Assembly (NCBI RefSeq): GCF_022664455.2
Contig: NZ_JAKRKC020000001.1
Span: 5,585,001-5,649,000 of the forward strand
DNA length: 64,000 bases
Source: Actinomadura luzonensis
GTDB lineage: Bacteria > Actinomycetota > Actinomycetes > Streptosporangiales > Streptosporangiaceae
Direction of reading: 5' to 3'
The position numbers and the translations under genes were made by a program. Below are positions 18,144-28,100 of this stretch, piece after piece. Within the stretch, counting starts at the first letter, position 1, and each line of letters opens with the position of its first letter. Under the pieces are notes generated by a model. The model was not told the DNA's origin, made no database searches, and saw only the letters and a program-made list of their open reading frames with translations.

Positions 18144-19040
18144 ATGCAACCGACGGAAGAGAAATTCGTCCCTTCTGGGGAATTGCGGCTGTGGACCGAG
18201 CGGTTCGGCGATCCGGCGGACCCGGTGGTGCTGCTCGTCATGGGCACCTCCACCCCCGGCATCGGCTGGCCGGACGAGCTGGTCGAGGCGCTCGTGGCGG
18301 GCGGGCGGCAGGTCATCAGGTTCGACCACCGCGACACCGGGCGGTCCTCGTGCGTGGACTTCGCGGCGGCGCCGTACGCGCTGAGGGACCTGGCGGGCGA
18401 CGCGCTGGCCGTGCTCGACGGGCACGGCGTGCGGTCGGCGCACGTCGTGGGCGCGTCACTCGGCGGGGCCGTCGCGCAGTGGCTGGCCGTGCACCGTCCC
18501 GAGCGGGTGGCCCGCCTCACCGCGATCATGACCAGCCCGATGGGCGCGGACGCCGGCCCGGTGTGGGCCCGCGCCCTGTCCGGCCAGGCCCCGGACCCCG
18601 CCGACCTGCCGCCGCCCGCCCCGCGCTTCCTGGAGCACCTGGCCCGCGCGGCGGCCGCCCCGCGCGCGACCCGGGAGGAGCGGGTCGCCGCGGCCGTGGA
18701 GACCTGGCGGGTGCTGAACGGCGGCGTGCTGCCGTTCGACGAGACCGCGGCGCGCCGCCTGGCCGAGGAGACCGAGGACCGCACCGCCGACCCGTCGGCC
18801 GCGCTCAACCACGACCGGGCGGGCCGGGCGCTCACCCCCGACCGCCGCGCGCCGCTGTCCTCGATCGCCTGCCCGGCGCTCGTCGTGCACGGCACCGAGG
18901 ACCCGCTGCTGCCGTTGCCGCACGGCGAGGCGCTGGCCGCCCTCGTCCCGGGGGCCCGCTTCCACGCCGTCCCCGGCATGGGGCACGGCTTCCTGTCCCC
19001 CGGCCTGCCGCGCCGCGTCGCCGGCCTGCTCCTCCGATGA
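18144..19040 (+). CDS. Alpha/beta-hydrolase fold protein
   Basis: The 298-residue protein has the alpha/beta-hydrolase order: an oxyanion segment LLVMGTSTPG, then DHRDTGRSS, the nucleophile elbow GASLGG (Ser near residue 109), an acid in VVHGTEDPLLP, and the catalytic His in GMGHGF. Similar proteins act as esterases or polyketide methylesterases (RdmC-like) or as haloperoxidase-like hydrolases; the substrate cannot be predicted. The ATG is preceded by a TACATT box and no Shine-Dalgarno sequence. It is not part of an evident operon, being bounded by the AT-rich patch and a 78-base gap. Confidence 0.85.
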   Translation: MQPTEEKFVPSGELRLWTERFGDPADPVVLLVMGTSTPGIGWPDELVEALVAGGRQVIRFDHRDTGRSSCVDFAAAPYALRDLAGDALAVLDGHGVRSAHVVGASLGGAVAQWLAVHRPERVARLTAIMTSPMGADAGPVWARALSGQAPDPADLPPPAPRFLEHLARAAAAPRATREERVAAAVETWRVLNGGVLPFDETAARRLAEETEDRTADPSAALNHDRAGRALTPDRRAPLSSIACPALVVHGTEDPLLPLPHGEALAALVPGARFHAVPGMGHGFLSPGLPRRVAGLLLR

Positions 19041-19118
19041 CGTGCCGCCGCGGCCGGGCGCTGCCCGCCGCCCCCGTGTACGATCTCCGGGGTCATCGGG
19101 CACCGGAGGGCTGAGGCG

Positions 19119-20157
19119 TTGGGGAAGATGCATGACGGCGAGGTCGACACCGACGAGGAGCTGGTGCGGCGGCTGATCGCCGCCCAGTTCCCGCAGTGGG
19201 CGGGCCTGCCGGTCGAGCGTTTCCCCTCGCCCGGCACGGTCAACGCCGTCTACCGGCTCGGCGGCGAGCTGTCGGTCCGCCTGCCGCTCGTCGAGCGGGC
19301 CGTCGGCGACGTGGAGAAGGAGCAGCGCTGGCTGCCCAGGCTGGCGCCGCTGCTGCCCGTCCCCGTCCCGGCGGTGCTGGGCGCGGGCGTGCCCGGCGAG
19401 GGCTACCCCTTCCCGTGGTCGGTGTGCCGGTGGCTGCCCGGCGGCAACCCCGAGGCGGGGCGGCTCGGCGACGCCGGGCCGCTGGCGGCCGACCTGGCGG
19501 CGTTCGTCACGGCGCTGCGCCGCGCCGGGCTGCCCGGCGGCCCCGCGCCTACCGCGGTGGCCCGCTCGGCGAGGTGGACGCGGGCGTGCGCCGCGCGATC
19601 GCCGAACTGGCGGCGATGGCCCCGGACCGGACGGCGACCCGGGCGGCGCCGTGGGCGGCGACGTGGGCGGCGGCGGCGACGTGGGCGGCGGCGTGGGCGG
19701 CGACGCGAGCAAAGGCGTGGGCCGCCTCTCTGGCCGCGGCCCCCGCGGCGGCCTGGTGGACGTCGCCGCCGTGACCGCCGCCTGGGAGGACGCGCTCGCC
19801 GCGCCCCCCTGGCCGGGCCCGCCCGTGTGGGTGCACTCCGACCTCATGCCCGGCAACCTGCTCGTCTCCGCCGGCCGCCTCACCGGCGTCATCGACTTCG
19901 CCACCGCCGGGGTGGGCGACCCGGCCTGCGACCTCATGGTCGCCTGGAACCTGCTGCCCGCCGAGGCCAGGCCGGCCTTCCGCGCCGCGGCGGGGGCCGA
20001 CGACGCCACCTGGGCGCGGGGCCGCGGCTGGGCCCTGGCGCAGGCGCTCATCGCGCTCCCCTACTACCTGGACAGCAACCCGGCGATGGCCGCCAACGCG
20101 CGCCACGTGATCCGCGAGGTGCTGGCCGACCTGATCACGGGCGGCCGGCTCGGGTAA
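19119..20157 (+). pseudogene. Aminoglycoside-phosphotransferase-family kinase, two apparent frameshifts
   Basis: The gene reads as an APH-fold kinase across three frames. Frame one (TTG 19119, GGAGGG eight bases upstream) gives the ATP-binding lobe, for example TVNAVYRLGGELSVRLPLVER. Frame two gives the RAYRGGPLGEVDAGVRRAIAE segment. Frame three gives a glycine-rich linker and the catalytic lobe VWVHSDLMPGNLLV with the Brenner motif, then VIDFATAGVGDPACD and RGRGWALAQAL. Adding one C to each of the four-C runs at 19541-19544 and 19620-19623 restores a continuous family-like protein. ATG 19128 is an alternative start. Either two real mutations or two base-calling errors are possible. The substrate is unknown. 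Confidence 0.8.
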
Positions 20158-20194
20158 CGTCGGCACTCTCCCCCCTCAGGCGAAGGAGAGACCA

Positions 20195-21067
20195 GTGGTG
20201 CACAAAGCGGTGATCCCGGTGGCCGGCCTGGGCACGCGGCTGCTGCCCCTCACCAAGGCGCTGCCGAAGGAGATGCTGCCGATCGGCGACAAGCCGGTCA
20301 TCGAGCACACCATCCGGGAGCTGGTGGAGTCGGGCATCGACGAGATCACCATCGTCACCTCCTCGCGCAAGGAGCTCGTCCAGCGGCACTTCGCGCCCGA
20401 CGCCGACCTGGAGCGGCAGCTCCGCGAGGCGGGCAAGGAGGAGCTGGCCGCCGCCGTGGCCGAGCTGTCGTCGCTGGCCCACATCACGTACCTGTACCAG
20501 AACGGCCCGTACGGCAACGGCACGCCGGTGCTGAACGCCGCCCGCGTCATCGGCGACGAGCCGTTCATGGTGTTGTGGGCCGACGACGTGTTCGTGGCCG
20601 AGGTGCCGCGCGCGCGGCAGCTCAAGGCCGCCTACGAGGCCACCGGGGCGCCGGTGCTGGCGCTGATGCCGATGGCGGTCGAGGACGCCTCCCGCTACGG
20701 CGTGCCGGTCGTCGAGGAGGACCTGGGCGGCGGCCGGCTGCGCATCTCGGGCCTGCTGGAGAAGCCCCGCCCGGAGGAGGCGCCGTCCCGCTACGCCGCG
20801 ATCGGCGGGTACGTCGTCACCCCCGGCGTGATCGACGAGCTGGAGGCCGCCACGCGCCGCCGGCGGGAGCGGCCGGAGGGCGAGATCTACCTCACCGACG
20901 CCCTGCACCGCCACGCCGCCGCCGGCAACCCGGTGTACGGGCAGGTCATCGACGGCACCTGGTGGGACACCGGCTCCCCGCTCAACTACCTGCGCGCCCA
21001 GTTCGCGGCCGCGCTCGCCCATCCGGCGTACGGGCCGGAGCTGCGTAAATTGGCCATGGAGAGCTAG
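20195..21067 (+). CDS. galU: UTP-glucose-1-phosphate uridylyltransferase
   Basis: GalU makes UDP-glucose from UTP and glucose 1-phosphate for cell-wall and storage glycans. The 290-residue protein begins KAVIPVAGLGTRLLPLTKALPKE, the nucleotidyltransferase signature, and has the uridine/Mg sites in MVLWADDVFV and the sugar-phosphate site EKPRPEEAPSRYAAIG, ending with GTWWDTGSP. GTG 20195 follows AAGGAGAG. It lies between the broken kinase gene and the aldehyde dehydrogenase gene, 31 bases upstream of the latter, so the two may be cotranscribed. Confidence 0.93.
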   Translation: MVHKAVIPVAGLGTRLLPLTKALPKEMLPIGDKPVIEHTIRELVESGIDEITIVTSSRKELVQRHFAPDADLERQLREAGKEELAAAVAELSSLAHITYLYQNGPYGNGTPVLNAARVIGDEPFMVLWADDVFVAEVPRARQLKAAYEATGAPVLALMPMAVEDASRYGVPVVEEDLGGGRLRISGLLEKPRPEEAPSRYAAIGGYVVTPGVIDELEAATRRRRERPEGEIYLTDALHRHAAAGNPVYGQVIDGTWWDTGSPLNYLRAQFAAALAHPAYGPELRKLAMES

Positions 21068-21098
21068 CGTCTACCGCAGAACTTACGGAGGAGGTCCG

Positions 21099-22652
21099 GT
21101 GAGCCGGCAGATCATGTCCATCGTGGGCGGCAAGGAGGCCGCGGCGGCGGCCACATACGACTCGACCAACCCCGCCCGCCCGGCGGAGGTGGTGGCCCGG
21201 GTCGGCCTGGCCGACGCGGCCACGTTCGCCGCCGCCTGCCGCACGGCGGCCGAGGCGCAGCGCGAGTGGGCGAAGGTGCCCGCGCCGGTGCGCGGCCGGG
21301 TGATCGCCTCCATCGGGCGGCTGGTGGAGGCCAACGCCGAGGCGCTGGCCCGGCTGGTGACCGAGGAGATCGGCAAGCCGTACGCCGAGGCGCTGGGCGA
21401 GGTGCGGGAGATCGTCGACACGTGCGACTTCTTCCTCGGCGAGGGCCGCCGCCTCTACGGCCAGACGGTGCCGTCGGAGATGCCGGACAAGAACCTGTTC
21501 ACCTTCCGCAACCCGGTCGGCGTGGCGGCGGTCGTCACCGCGGGCAACTTCCCGGTGGCCGTCCCGTCCTGGTACCTCGTGCCGGCGCTGCTGTGCGGCA
21601 ACGCGGTGGTGTGGAAGCCCGCCGAGTACGCCGCCGCCTCCGCGCACGCCATGTTCCGCCTGTTCGTCGCGGCGGGCCTGCCGGACGGCGTGCTCAACCT
21701 GCTGTTCGCCGACGGCGCGCAGACCTACGCGGGCCTGGAGCTGGCCCTGTCCGAGGGCAGCGTGCAGAAGGTCGGCTTCACCGGCTCCAGCGAGGTCGGC
21801 CGGCGCATCGGCGAGCTGACCGGGCGGCACCTGCAGTCGGCCTGCCTGGAGCTGGGCGGCAAGAACCCGATGGTGATCATGCCGGACGCCGACCTCGACC
21901 TCGCCGCCGAGGGCGCGCTGTTCTCCGGCTTCGGCACGGCGGGCCAGCGCTGCACCAGCCTCGGCACGGCGATCGTGCACGAGAGCGTCCACGACGCGTT
22001 CGTCGAGCGGTTCACCCGGGCGCTGGCGGCGGCGGCCGTCGGCGACCCGACCGGCGACGTGCTGGCCGGGCCGCTGCTCGACGGCAAGTTCGCCGAGCGC
22101 TACGAGGAGTACCTGACCTGGATCCAGCCCCACCACACGGTGGTGTCGGGCCCGGTGGGGCGCATCACGAAGGACAACCCGCGCGGCGGCTTCGACGGCG
22201 GCGACGGCCTCTACTACCACCCGGTGATCGTCGACGGCGTGCGGCCGGGCGACCGGCTGTTCATGGAGGAGACGTTCGGCCCGATCGTGGGCGTGACGAC
22301 GTTCCGCACCCTGGAGGAGGCCGTCGAGCTGGCCAACCTGCCCGGCTACGGCCTGTCCAGCTCGATCTACACCGGCGACGCGAGCAGCGCCTTCCGCTTC
22401 CGCGAGGGCGTCTCGGCCGGCATGGTCAGCGTCAACAACTCCACCTCGGGGGCGGAGGCGCACCTGCCGTTCGGCGGCAACGGCAAGTCGGGCAACGGCA
22501 GCCGCCAGTCGGGCATGTGGGTGCTCGACCAGTTCACCCGCTGGCAGGCGATGAACTGGGACCACTCGGGCCGGCTGCAGAAGGCGCAGATGGACGTCGC
22601 GGAGATCGTTCCCGACCTGGGCTTCCGGCTCGCCGAGACGCGCCTGCCCTGA
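21099..22652 (+). CDS. Aldehyde dehydrogenase, ALDH7-like
   Basis: This 517-residue NAD(P)-dependent dehydrogenase has the catalytic Glu in LELGGKNP and catalytic Cys in FGTAGQRCTS, plus the Rossmann FTGSSEVGRRI and the NPVGVAAVVTAGNFP segment. The GQRCT sequence and length resemble ALDH7/antiquitin or piperideine-6-carboxylate dehydrogenases acting on omega-semialdehydes. GTG 21099 is preceded by GGAGGAGG. It is followed by a strong hairpin that also terminates the convergent glnII gene. The true substrate is not certain. Confidence 0.88.
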   Translation: MSRQIMSIVGGKEAAAAATYDSTNPARPAEVVARVGLADAATFAAACRTAAEAQREWAKVPAPVRGRVIASIGRLVEANAEALARLVTEEIGKPYAEALGEVREIVDTCDFFLGEGRRLYGQTVPSEMPDKNLFTFRNPVGVAAVVTAGNFPVAVPSWYLVPALLCGNAVVWKPAEYAAASAHAMFRLFVAAGLPDGVLNLLFADGAQTYAGLELALSEGSVQKVGFTGSSEVGRRIGELTGRHLQSACLELGGKNPMVIMPDADLDLAAEGALFSGFGTAGQRCTSLGTAIVHESVHDAFVERFTRALAAAAVGDPTGDVLAGPLLDGKFAERYEEYLTWIQPHHTVVSGPVGRITKDNPRGGFDGGDGLYYHPVIVDGVRPGDRLFMEETFGPIVGVTTFRTLEEAVELANLPGYGLSSSIYTGDASSAFRFREGVSAGMVSVNNSTSGAEAHLPFGGNGKSGNGSRQSGMWVLDQFTRWQAMNWDHSGRLQKAQMDVAEIVPDLGFRLAETRLP

Positions 22653-22658
22653 GCACGC

Positions 22659-22689
22659 GAGAAGGGGCCCCGCGCGCGGGCCCCTTCTC
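22659..22689. terminator. Bidirectional hairpin between aldehyde dehydrogenase and glnII
   Basis: GAGAAGGGGCCC and GGGCCCCTTCTC form a perfect 12-bp stem around a seven-base loop. It is placed seven bases after the dehydrogenase stop and 11 bases beyond the glnII stop on the opposite strand, so it can terminate both. Confidence 0.85.
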
Positions 22690-22699
22690 TGTCGGTCGG

Positions 22700-23719
22700 T
22701 CAGACCTGGCCGGCCTTCTCCAGCGCCGAGCAGCAGGTGTTCACCAGCAGGCGGGTGACCACGTACGGGTCGACGTTGGCGTTCGGGCGGCGGTCCTCGA
22801 TGTAGCCCTTCTTGTCCACCTCGACCTGCCACGGGATGCGCACCGACGCGCCGCGGTTGGACACGCCGTAGCTGTACTTGTTCCACGGGGCGGTCTCGTG
22901 GTGGCCGGTCAGGCGCAGCTCGATGTCGGCGCCGTACTGGGTGACGTGCTCCATCGGCTTGTCGCCCTCGCCGAGCGCCTCGCAGGCGGTGATGATCGGC
23001 TCGTAGCTCTCGCGCATGGCCTTGGTGGAGAAGTTGGTGTGCGCGCCGGCGCCGTTCCAGTCGCCGCGGGCGGGCTTGGCGTCGAGGGTGGCCTCCACGC
23101 CGAACTCCTCGGCCGTCCGGTAGAGCAGGTAGCGGGCGACCCACAGGTGGTCGGCGACCTCCAGGGGGCCCGCCGGGCCGACCTGGAACTCCCACTGGCC
23201 GGGCATGACCTCGGCGTTGATGCCGGAGATCTTCAGGCCGGCGGCCAGGCAGCGGTCGAGGTGCAGCTCGACGATCTCGCGGCCGAAGACGGCCTCGGCG
23301 CCCACGCCGCAGTAGTAGTGGCCCTGCGGGGCGGGGAAGCCGCCCTCGGGGAAGCCGAGCGGGCGGCTGCCCTTGAAGAAGGTGTACTCCTGCTCGATGC
23401 CGAACCACGGCTCCTGAGCGGCGAACTGCTCGGCGATCGGGCGCAGCAGGGCGCGGGTGTTGCTGGCGTGCGGGTCGCCGTTGATCTCCTCGACCTCGCA
23501 CAGGACGAGCACGTTGGCGCCGCCGCGGATCGGGTCGGGGCAGGTGAAGACCGGGCGGAGCACACGGTCCGACGAGTGGCCCTCCGCCTGGTTGGTGCTG
23601 GAGCCATCGAAGCCCCAGACCGGCGGCTCGGCCCCGTCGGCCAGGATCTTGGTCTTCGAGCGCAGCAGAGCGGTGGGCTCGGTGCCGTCGATCCAGATGT
23701 ACTCAGCCTTGTAGCTCAC
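22700..23719 (-). CDS. glnII: Glutamine synthetase type II (GlnII)
   Basis: GlnII joins ammonia to glutamate with ATP in the cytoplasm. The 339-residue protein is of eukaryotic type: YIWIDGTEP near the start, WGFDGSSTNQAEGHSSD, GIEQEYTFF, PGQWEFQVGP, and GDWNGAGAHTNFSTKAMR, all typical of GSII. The start is GTG 23719 with AAAGGACC upstream; the longer frame adds ten residues without support. Actinomycetes carry it besides GlnA, usually under GlnR control. It lacks the Tyr adenylylation site of type I enzymes. Confidence 0.95.
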   Translation of the reverse strand: MSYKAEYIWIDGTEPTALLRSKTKILADGAEPPVWGFDGSSTNQAEGHSSDRVLRPVFTCPDPIRGGANVLVLCEVEEINGDPHASNTRALLRPIAEQFAAQEPWFGIEQEYTFFKGSRPLGFPEGGFPAPQGHYYCGVGAEAVFGREIVELHLDRCLAAGLKISGINAEVMPGQWEFQVGPAGPLEVADHLWVARYLLYRTAEEFGVEATLDAKPARGDWNGAGAHTNFSTKAMRESYEPIITACEALGEGDKPMEHVTQYGADIELRLTGHHETAPWNKYSYGVSNRGASVRIPWQVEVDKKGYIEDRRPNANVDPYVVTRLLVNTCCSALEKAGQV

Positions 23720-23791
23720 GGCGGTCCTTTCACGGTCTCTCTCAGCCACGCCGAGTCTTCCGGACGGCCGTTTCCCGCTTTTTGCCCGAAT

Positions 23792-23807
23792 GTGAACGCC
23801 GTGTTAA
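23792..23807 (-). promoter_or_regulatory. Possible GlnR-like half-site pair before glnII
   Basis: On the minus strand, TTAAC and TTCAC are separated by six bases, similar to two GTNAC-type GlnR half-sites at the usual 11-base phase. It is 73-88 nt before the glnII GTG. The match is imperfect, so this is a weak call. Confidence 0.3.
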
Positions 23808-23872
23808 TCGGCCGGCCCATACCTGGAGGCCGGAGCAGGCATAACCCGTCACCGGTGGGACACACGTTACCC

Positions 23873-25048
23873 ATGAGCGTCTCGCCGCTGGTCTGGTGGC
23901 TCACGATCGCCGGGATCGTCGCCCTGCTGCTGTTCGACTTCGTCTTCCACGTGCGCAAGGCGCACGTGCCCACGCTGCGCGAGGCGTCCCTCTGGTCGGC
24001 CCTGTACGTCGGCATCGCCCTCGCCTTCGGCGCCGGCGTGTGGCTGCTCGGCGGCGCCGAGCCCGGCACGGAGTACTTCGCCGGTTACGTGACGGAGAAG
24101 GCGCTGTCGGTGGACAACCTCTTCGTCTTCCTCGTCATCATGTCGAGCTTCAAGGTGCCGCGCGCCGACCAGCAGAAGGCGCTGCTGTTCGGCATCGTGT
24201 TCTCGTTGCTCGCGCGGAGCCTGTTCATCCTGGTCGGCGCGGCGCTCATCAACACCTTCGCCTGGGTGTTCTACCTGTTCGGCCTGATCCTGCTGGTCAC
24301 CGCGGGCAACCTGCTCAAGCCCGAGAGCGAGGAGAGCCACTCGCCGGACAACCTGATGGTCCGCCTGGCCCGCCGGGTCTTCCCGGCCACCGACACCTAC
24401 GACGGCGACAAGCTCTTCACCGTCAGGGACGGGCGGCGGGCGATGACGCCGATGCTGCTCGTCATGATCGCCATCGGCGGCACCGACATCCTGTTCGCGC
24501 TGGACTCGATCCCGGCCATCTTCGGCCTGACGCAGGACGTCTACATCGTCTTCACCGCCACCGCGTTCTCGCTGCTGGGCCTGCGCCAGCTCTACTTCCT
24601 CATCGACGACCTGCTCGACCGGCTGATCTACCTGACCTACGGGCTGGCCGTCATCCTGGGCTTCATCGGGGTCAAGCTGGTCCTGCACGCGCTGCACGAG
24701 AACAACGTGCCGTTCATCAACGAGGGCGAGCCGGTGCCGGTCGCCGAGATCAGCACGGGGCTGTCCCTGTCGGTGATCGTCGGCGTGCTGCTGGTCACCG
24801 TGGTCGCCTCGCTGGCCAGCCCGAAGGGGCGGGCCCAGAACGCCGTCTCGGCCGCGCGCCGGCACGCCCAGGAGTACCTGGAGGTCGAGCACGACCCCGG
24901 GCTGCGCGAGGAGCTGTTCGCCAAGGTGTGCGCGAAGGAGCGGGAGCTGCGGGCGCTGCCGGACAAGCACCGGCGGCGCATCCGCGAGGAGGAGCGGCTG
25001 ATGGCGCTGCTGCGCCGGGTGCACGAGGAGCACGACCGGACGGGCTGA
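23873..25048 (+). CDS. TerC/Alx-family membrane protein
   Basis: The 391-residue protein begins with a helix (VWWLTIAGIVALLLFDFVFH) and shows the TerC signatures EKALSVDNLFVFLVIM and GGTDILFALDSIPAIFG, where paired acidic residues sit in the membrane. Nine or so hydrophobic segments end near residue 310, followed by a charged helical tail (ARRHAQEYLEVEHDP and RELRALPDKHRRRIREEERL). TerC-like proteins export Mn2+ or support metal loading of secreted enzymes. No yybP-type Mn riboswitch was evident upstream. ATG 23873 has no clear ribosome site. It diverges from glnII and converges with the FtsH-like gene. Confidence 0.9.
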   Translation: MSVSPLVWWLTIAGIVALLLFDFVFHVRKAHVPTLREASLWSALYVGIALAFGAGVWLLGGAEPGTEYFAGYVTEKALSVDNLFVFLVIMSSFKVPRADQQKALLFGIVFSLLARSLFILVGAALINTFAWVFYLFGLILLVTAGNLLKPESEESHSPDNLMVRLARRVFPATDTYDGDKLFTVRDGRRAMTPMLLVMIAIGGTDILFALDSIPAIFGLTQDVYIVFTATAFSLLGLRQLYFLIDDLLDRLIYLTYGLAVILGFIGVKLVLHALHENNVPFINEGEPVPVAEISTGLSLSVIVGVLLVTVVASLASPKGRAQNAVSAARRHAQEYLEVEHDPGLREELFAKVCAKERELRALPDKHRRRIREEERLMALLRRVHEEHDRTG

Positions 25049-25112
25049 CCCCGCCGGCCGTGCTCCCCCGTGCTCGCGGACGCGGCTCCAGGCGCGGCTT
25101 CAGGCGCGGCTG

Positions 25113-28100
25113 TCAGGAGCGGCTGTCGCGCCCGTTGCCGTTGCCGTTGCCGTCGTAGCCGAGCAGCCGCAGCGCGGTGTCCGGGTCCATGGCCGCGGCG
25201 AGGAGCTGGGCCCTCGCGTGCGCCTCGTCCCGCTCGCGTTCGGCCTTGGCCTGGGCGGCGCGCACGCCCCTGACCGCGACCAGCGCCAGCCCGCCGCCCA
25301 CGATGACCGCGACGATCACCACGAACAGCAGGAGCAGCAGCCCCGGCGAGGCGAGGCCGGAGCCGCCCGCGTTCAGCAGGTTGCCGCCGGCGCCCGTCAC
25401 CGCCAGCGCGGCGATGATCGACAGCACCACCAGGCCGAGCAGGCTGGCCAGGACCAGCCAGACCCGGCCCGCCCCGCGCCGCGGCCGCGACGGGGGCGTG
25501 AGCGGGGGCGGCGCGGCCTCCGCCTCGACCACGATCGGCACGGGCGCCGACGAGGGGCCGGGCGCCCACGGCACGAACTCCGGCCGGTCGGCCGGCTCGG
25601 GCACGGCCGCCCCCGGCACCGGCACCGGCACCGGCACCGGCACCATCATCGCCGGCGGGCCGGTGACCGCCGGCGGCTGGCCGGCGGTCACCGGCGGCCC
25701 GGACGACTGCCCGGGCGGCGGCGGGAGCGGGACGGCGGTGGAGGAGTCCGGCGGCCCGGCCGGATGCCCGGTCAGGTAGCCGGTGGAGTGCCCGGTCGGG
25801 TGGCCGGTCGGGTGGCCGGTCGGGTGGCCGGTCGGGTGGCCGGTCGGGTGGCCGGTCGGGGGCGTGATCTGGACGGCCGTCGCCACCGCGCTCCCGGCGA
25901 AGGCCGCCGCCGGCTCGGCGGCCCGGGCCGCGCCGGGCAGCTCGCGCTCGACCCGGCTGTGCTCCCGGTGCGCCCGCGCCGCCTCCTGGTGGTACTCCTC
26001 CAGCTCCTCGTACAGCTCGTCGGAGGCGTAAATGGTGCCGTCGATGAGCGGGCCGGGCTCGCGCCGGATGATCGCCACGACGTCGTCGCCGTTGAGCGTC
26101 TTGTGCGTCTCCAGCGCGTGCGCCACGCACAGCACCTCCCTGCGGTGCTCCTGCAGCAGCCGCTCGGTCTGCTCCAGCAGCCGCACCAGGTTGAACTCGA
26201 TCCGCTCCCCCAGCACGTCGGGGGTGAGGTCGGGCTCGCGGCGGGACGGCTCCCGCTCGGTGATGCCGATGCCGCCGGCGCCGCCGGGCGCGCGCTTGCG
26301 CATGGCCTTGCCGCCCATGATCTCCAGCTCCTGGAGCGCGGGCAGCGAGGTGACGCCGGAGCCCATGCCCCAGTACGACTCCATCATGGCCGTCAGGTAC
26401 GTCGCCGAGAACAGGTCTCCGGAGACGCCGGAGGAGTTGTCCTCGCCGAAGAACATGCGCTCGCCGGCCAGCGAGGCCAGGGAGACCATGATGTCCGCCT
26501 CGTGCTCGGACTTCCACCGGGTGAACTGGTCCTCGGGCTTGATCGAGGCGACCATGCCGAGGTAGTCCGCGCCCTTCTCGATGGTGGCGATGTCGATCTC
26601 CAGGTGGAACCGGGTCGCGTACGCCACCACGGCGTGGCACGCCTCGTGCACGGCGACGGCGTGCCGCTCGCGCTCGATGTACTCGACGTCCTCGGGCGGG
26701 CCGAGCTGCTTGAGCCGCTTGGCGCGCAGCACGTCCGACCAGGTGATGACCTCGCGCCCGTCCCTGATGGCGGTGATCAGCGACTCGTTGACCAGGTCCT
26801 TGATCGTGGCGCCGGTGGCGTACGGGGTGATGGTGGCGAGCTTGTCGATCTGCGCGGGCGTCAGCTCGTGCCAGACCTTGTCGAAGTAGCCCTGGTAGGT
26901 GCGCACCCGCCCGGCCTTGGACGGGTAGCCGACCTTGTAGATGCGGTCGATGCGGCCCGGCCGCAGCAGGGCCTCGTCCAGCGCGTCGGGCCGGTTGGTG
27001 GCCATCATGACGAGGATGCGGTACTTGGGCGGCGGCTTGGGCCGCATGCCGAGCAGCCGGCGCACGAACCGGTTGAAGAAGCCGCGCGGCTTCTTCAGCC
27101 CGGACAGCTCGGTGAGCAGCGCCTGGAGGGTGCCCGGGTCGCCGCTGTTCATCATGCCTCCGCCCATGACGAAGCGGCTGATCCCGCCGGGCTCCTTCGT
27201 CTCCTCGCGCCGGCCGCGGAAGGCGAGCACCTGCCGGGTGGACTCGGACAGGTAGCTGAAGCCGTGGCAGCCGTGCGTGTCGGTCGCGGAGAAGCCGCCC
27301 GGCACGTTGGGCCCCTGCTGGGCGAGCTGGCCGCGCTTGCCGAGCGAGTCGGCCTCGTCGAAGAAGACGATGACGCCGCCGTAGCGCAGGGCGAGCTTGC
27401 GCAGCTTGCGGAAAAGGGTCTTGACCTTGAGGATGCCGATGCCCATGAACATGTTCGTGAACGCGCCCGGATCCACGAACACGTACGGCTTGCCGGTCTC
27501 GCCGGCCACGGCCTCGGCCATGAGGGTCTTGCCGGTGCCGGGCGGGCCCCACAGCAGCAGGCCGCTCGGCACGTACCCGCCGCGCCGCTCGATCTCGTCG
27601 GGCCGCTCCAGGAAGACGATGTTCTCCCGGACCCGCTCGACCACGTGGTCCTGCCCCCACACGTCCTTGAAGCGGGTCTTGATGTCGTCGGGGAAGTACG
27701 TCTCGACGCCGCCCCGCGACAGGAACCAGAACAGGCCGACGAACTGGATGATGACGAAGAAGAACAGGAAGACGATCTGGAGGAAGAACGGCAGCGCCTG
27801 CCACAGCAGCGCGGGCGCCTGGAGGAGCGCGGCGAACGGGTGCACGTCCAGGACCGCGCCCAGGACGAGGGCCGCCAGCACGACGAGAAAGACGATCTTC
27901 AGCGCGCGGGAGAGCCGGTAGCGGGTCCAGTCGTCGAAGCGCCGGTGCGCCCACCGCTCGAAGCCGCCGAAGACCTTCTGGCTCCAGAAGCGGTGGTAGC
28001 CCGACCAGTGCTCGGAGACGAGGAAGTGGAGCTGCCGCACCACCTCGACGCCGAGCAGCCAGAAGATCCACTGGTAGGCGCGGGCGATGGCCTGCGCGGC

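Noticed and set aside
25783..25862. CRISPR-like array
   Set aside because: The 12-bp units are contiguous without spacers and encode HPTG repeats, so this is a minisatellite within a gene.
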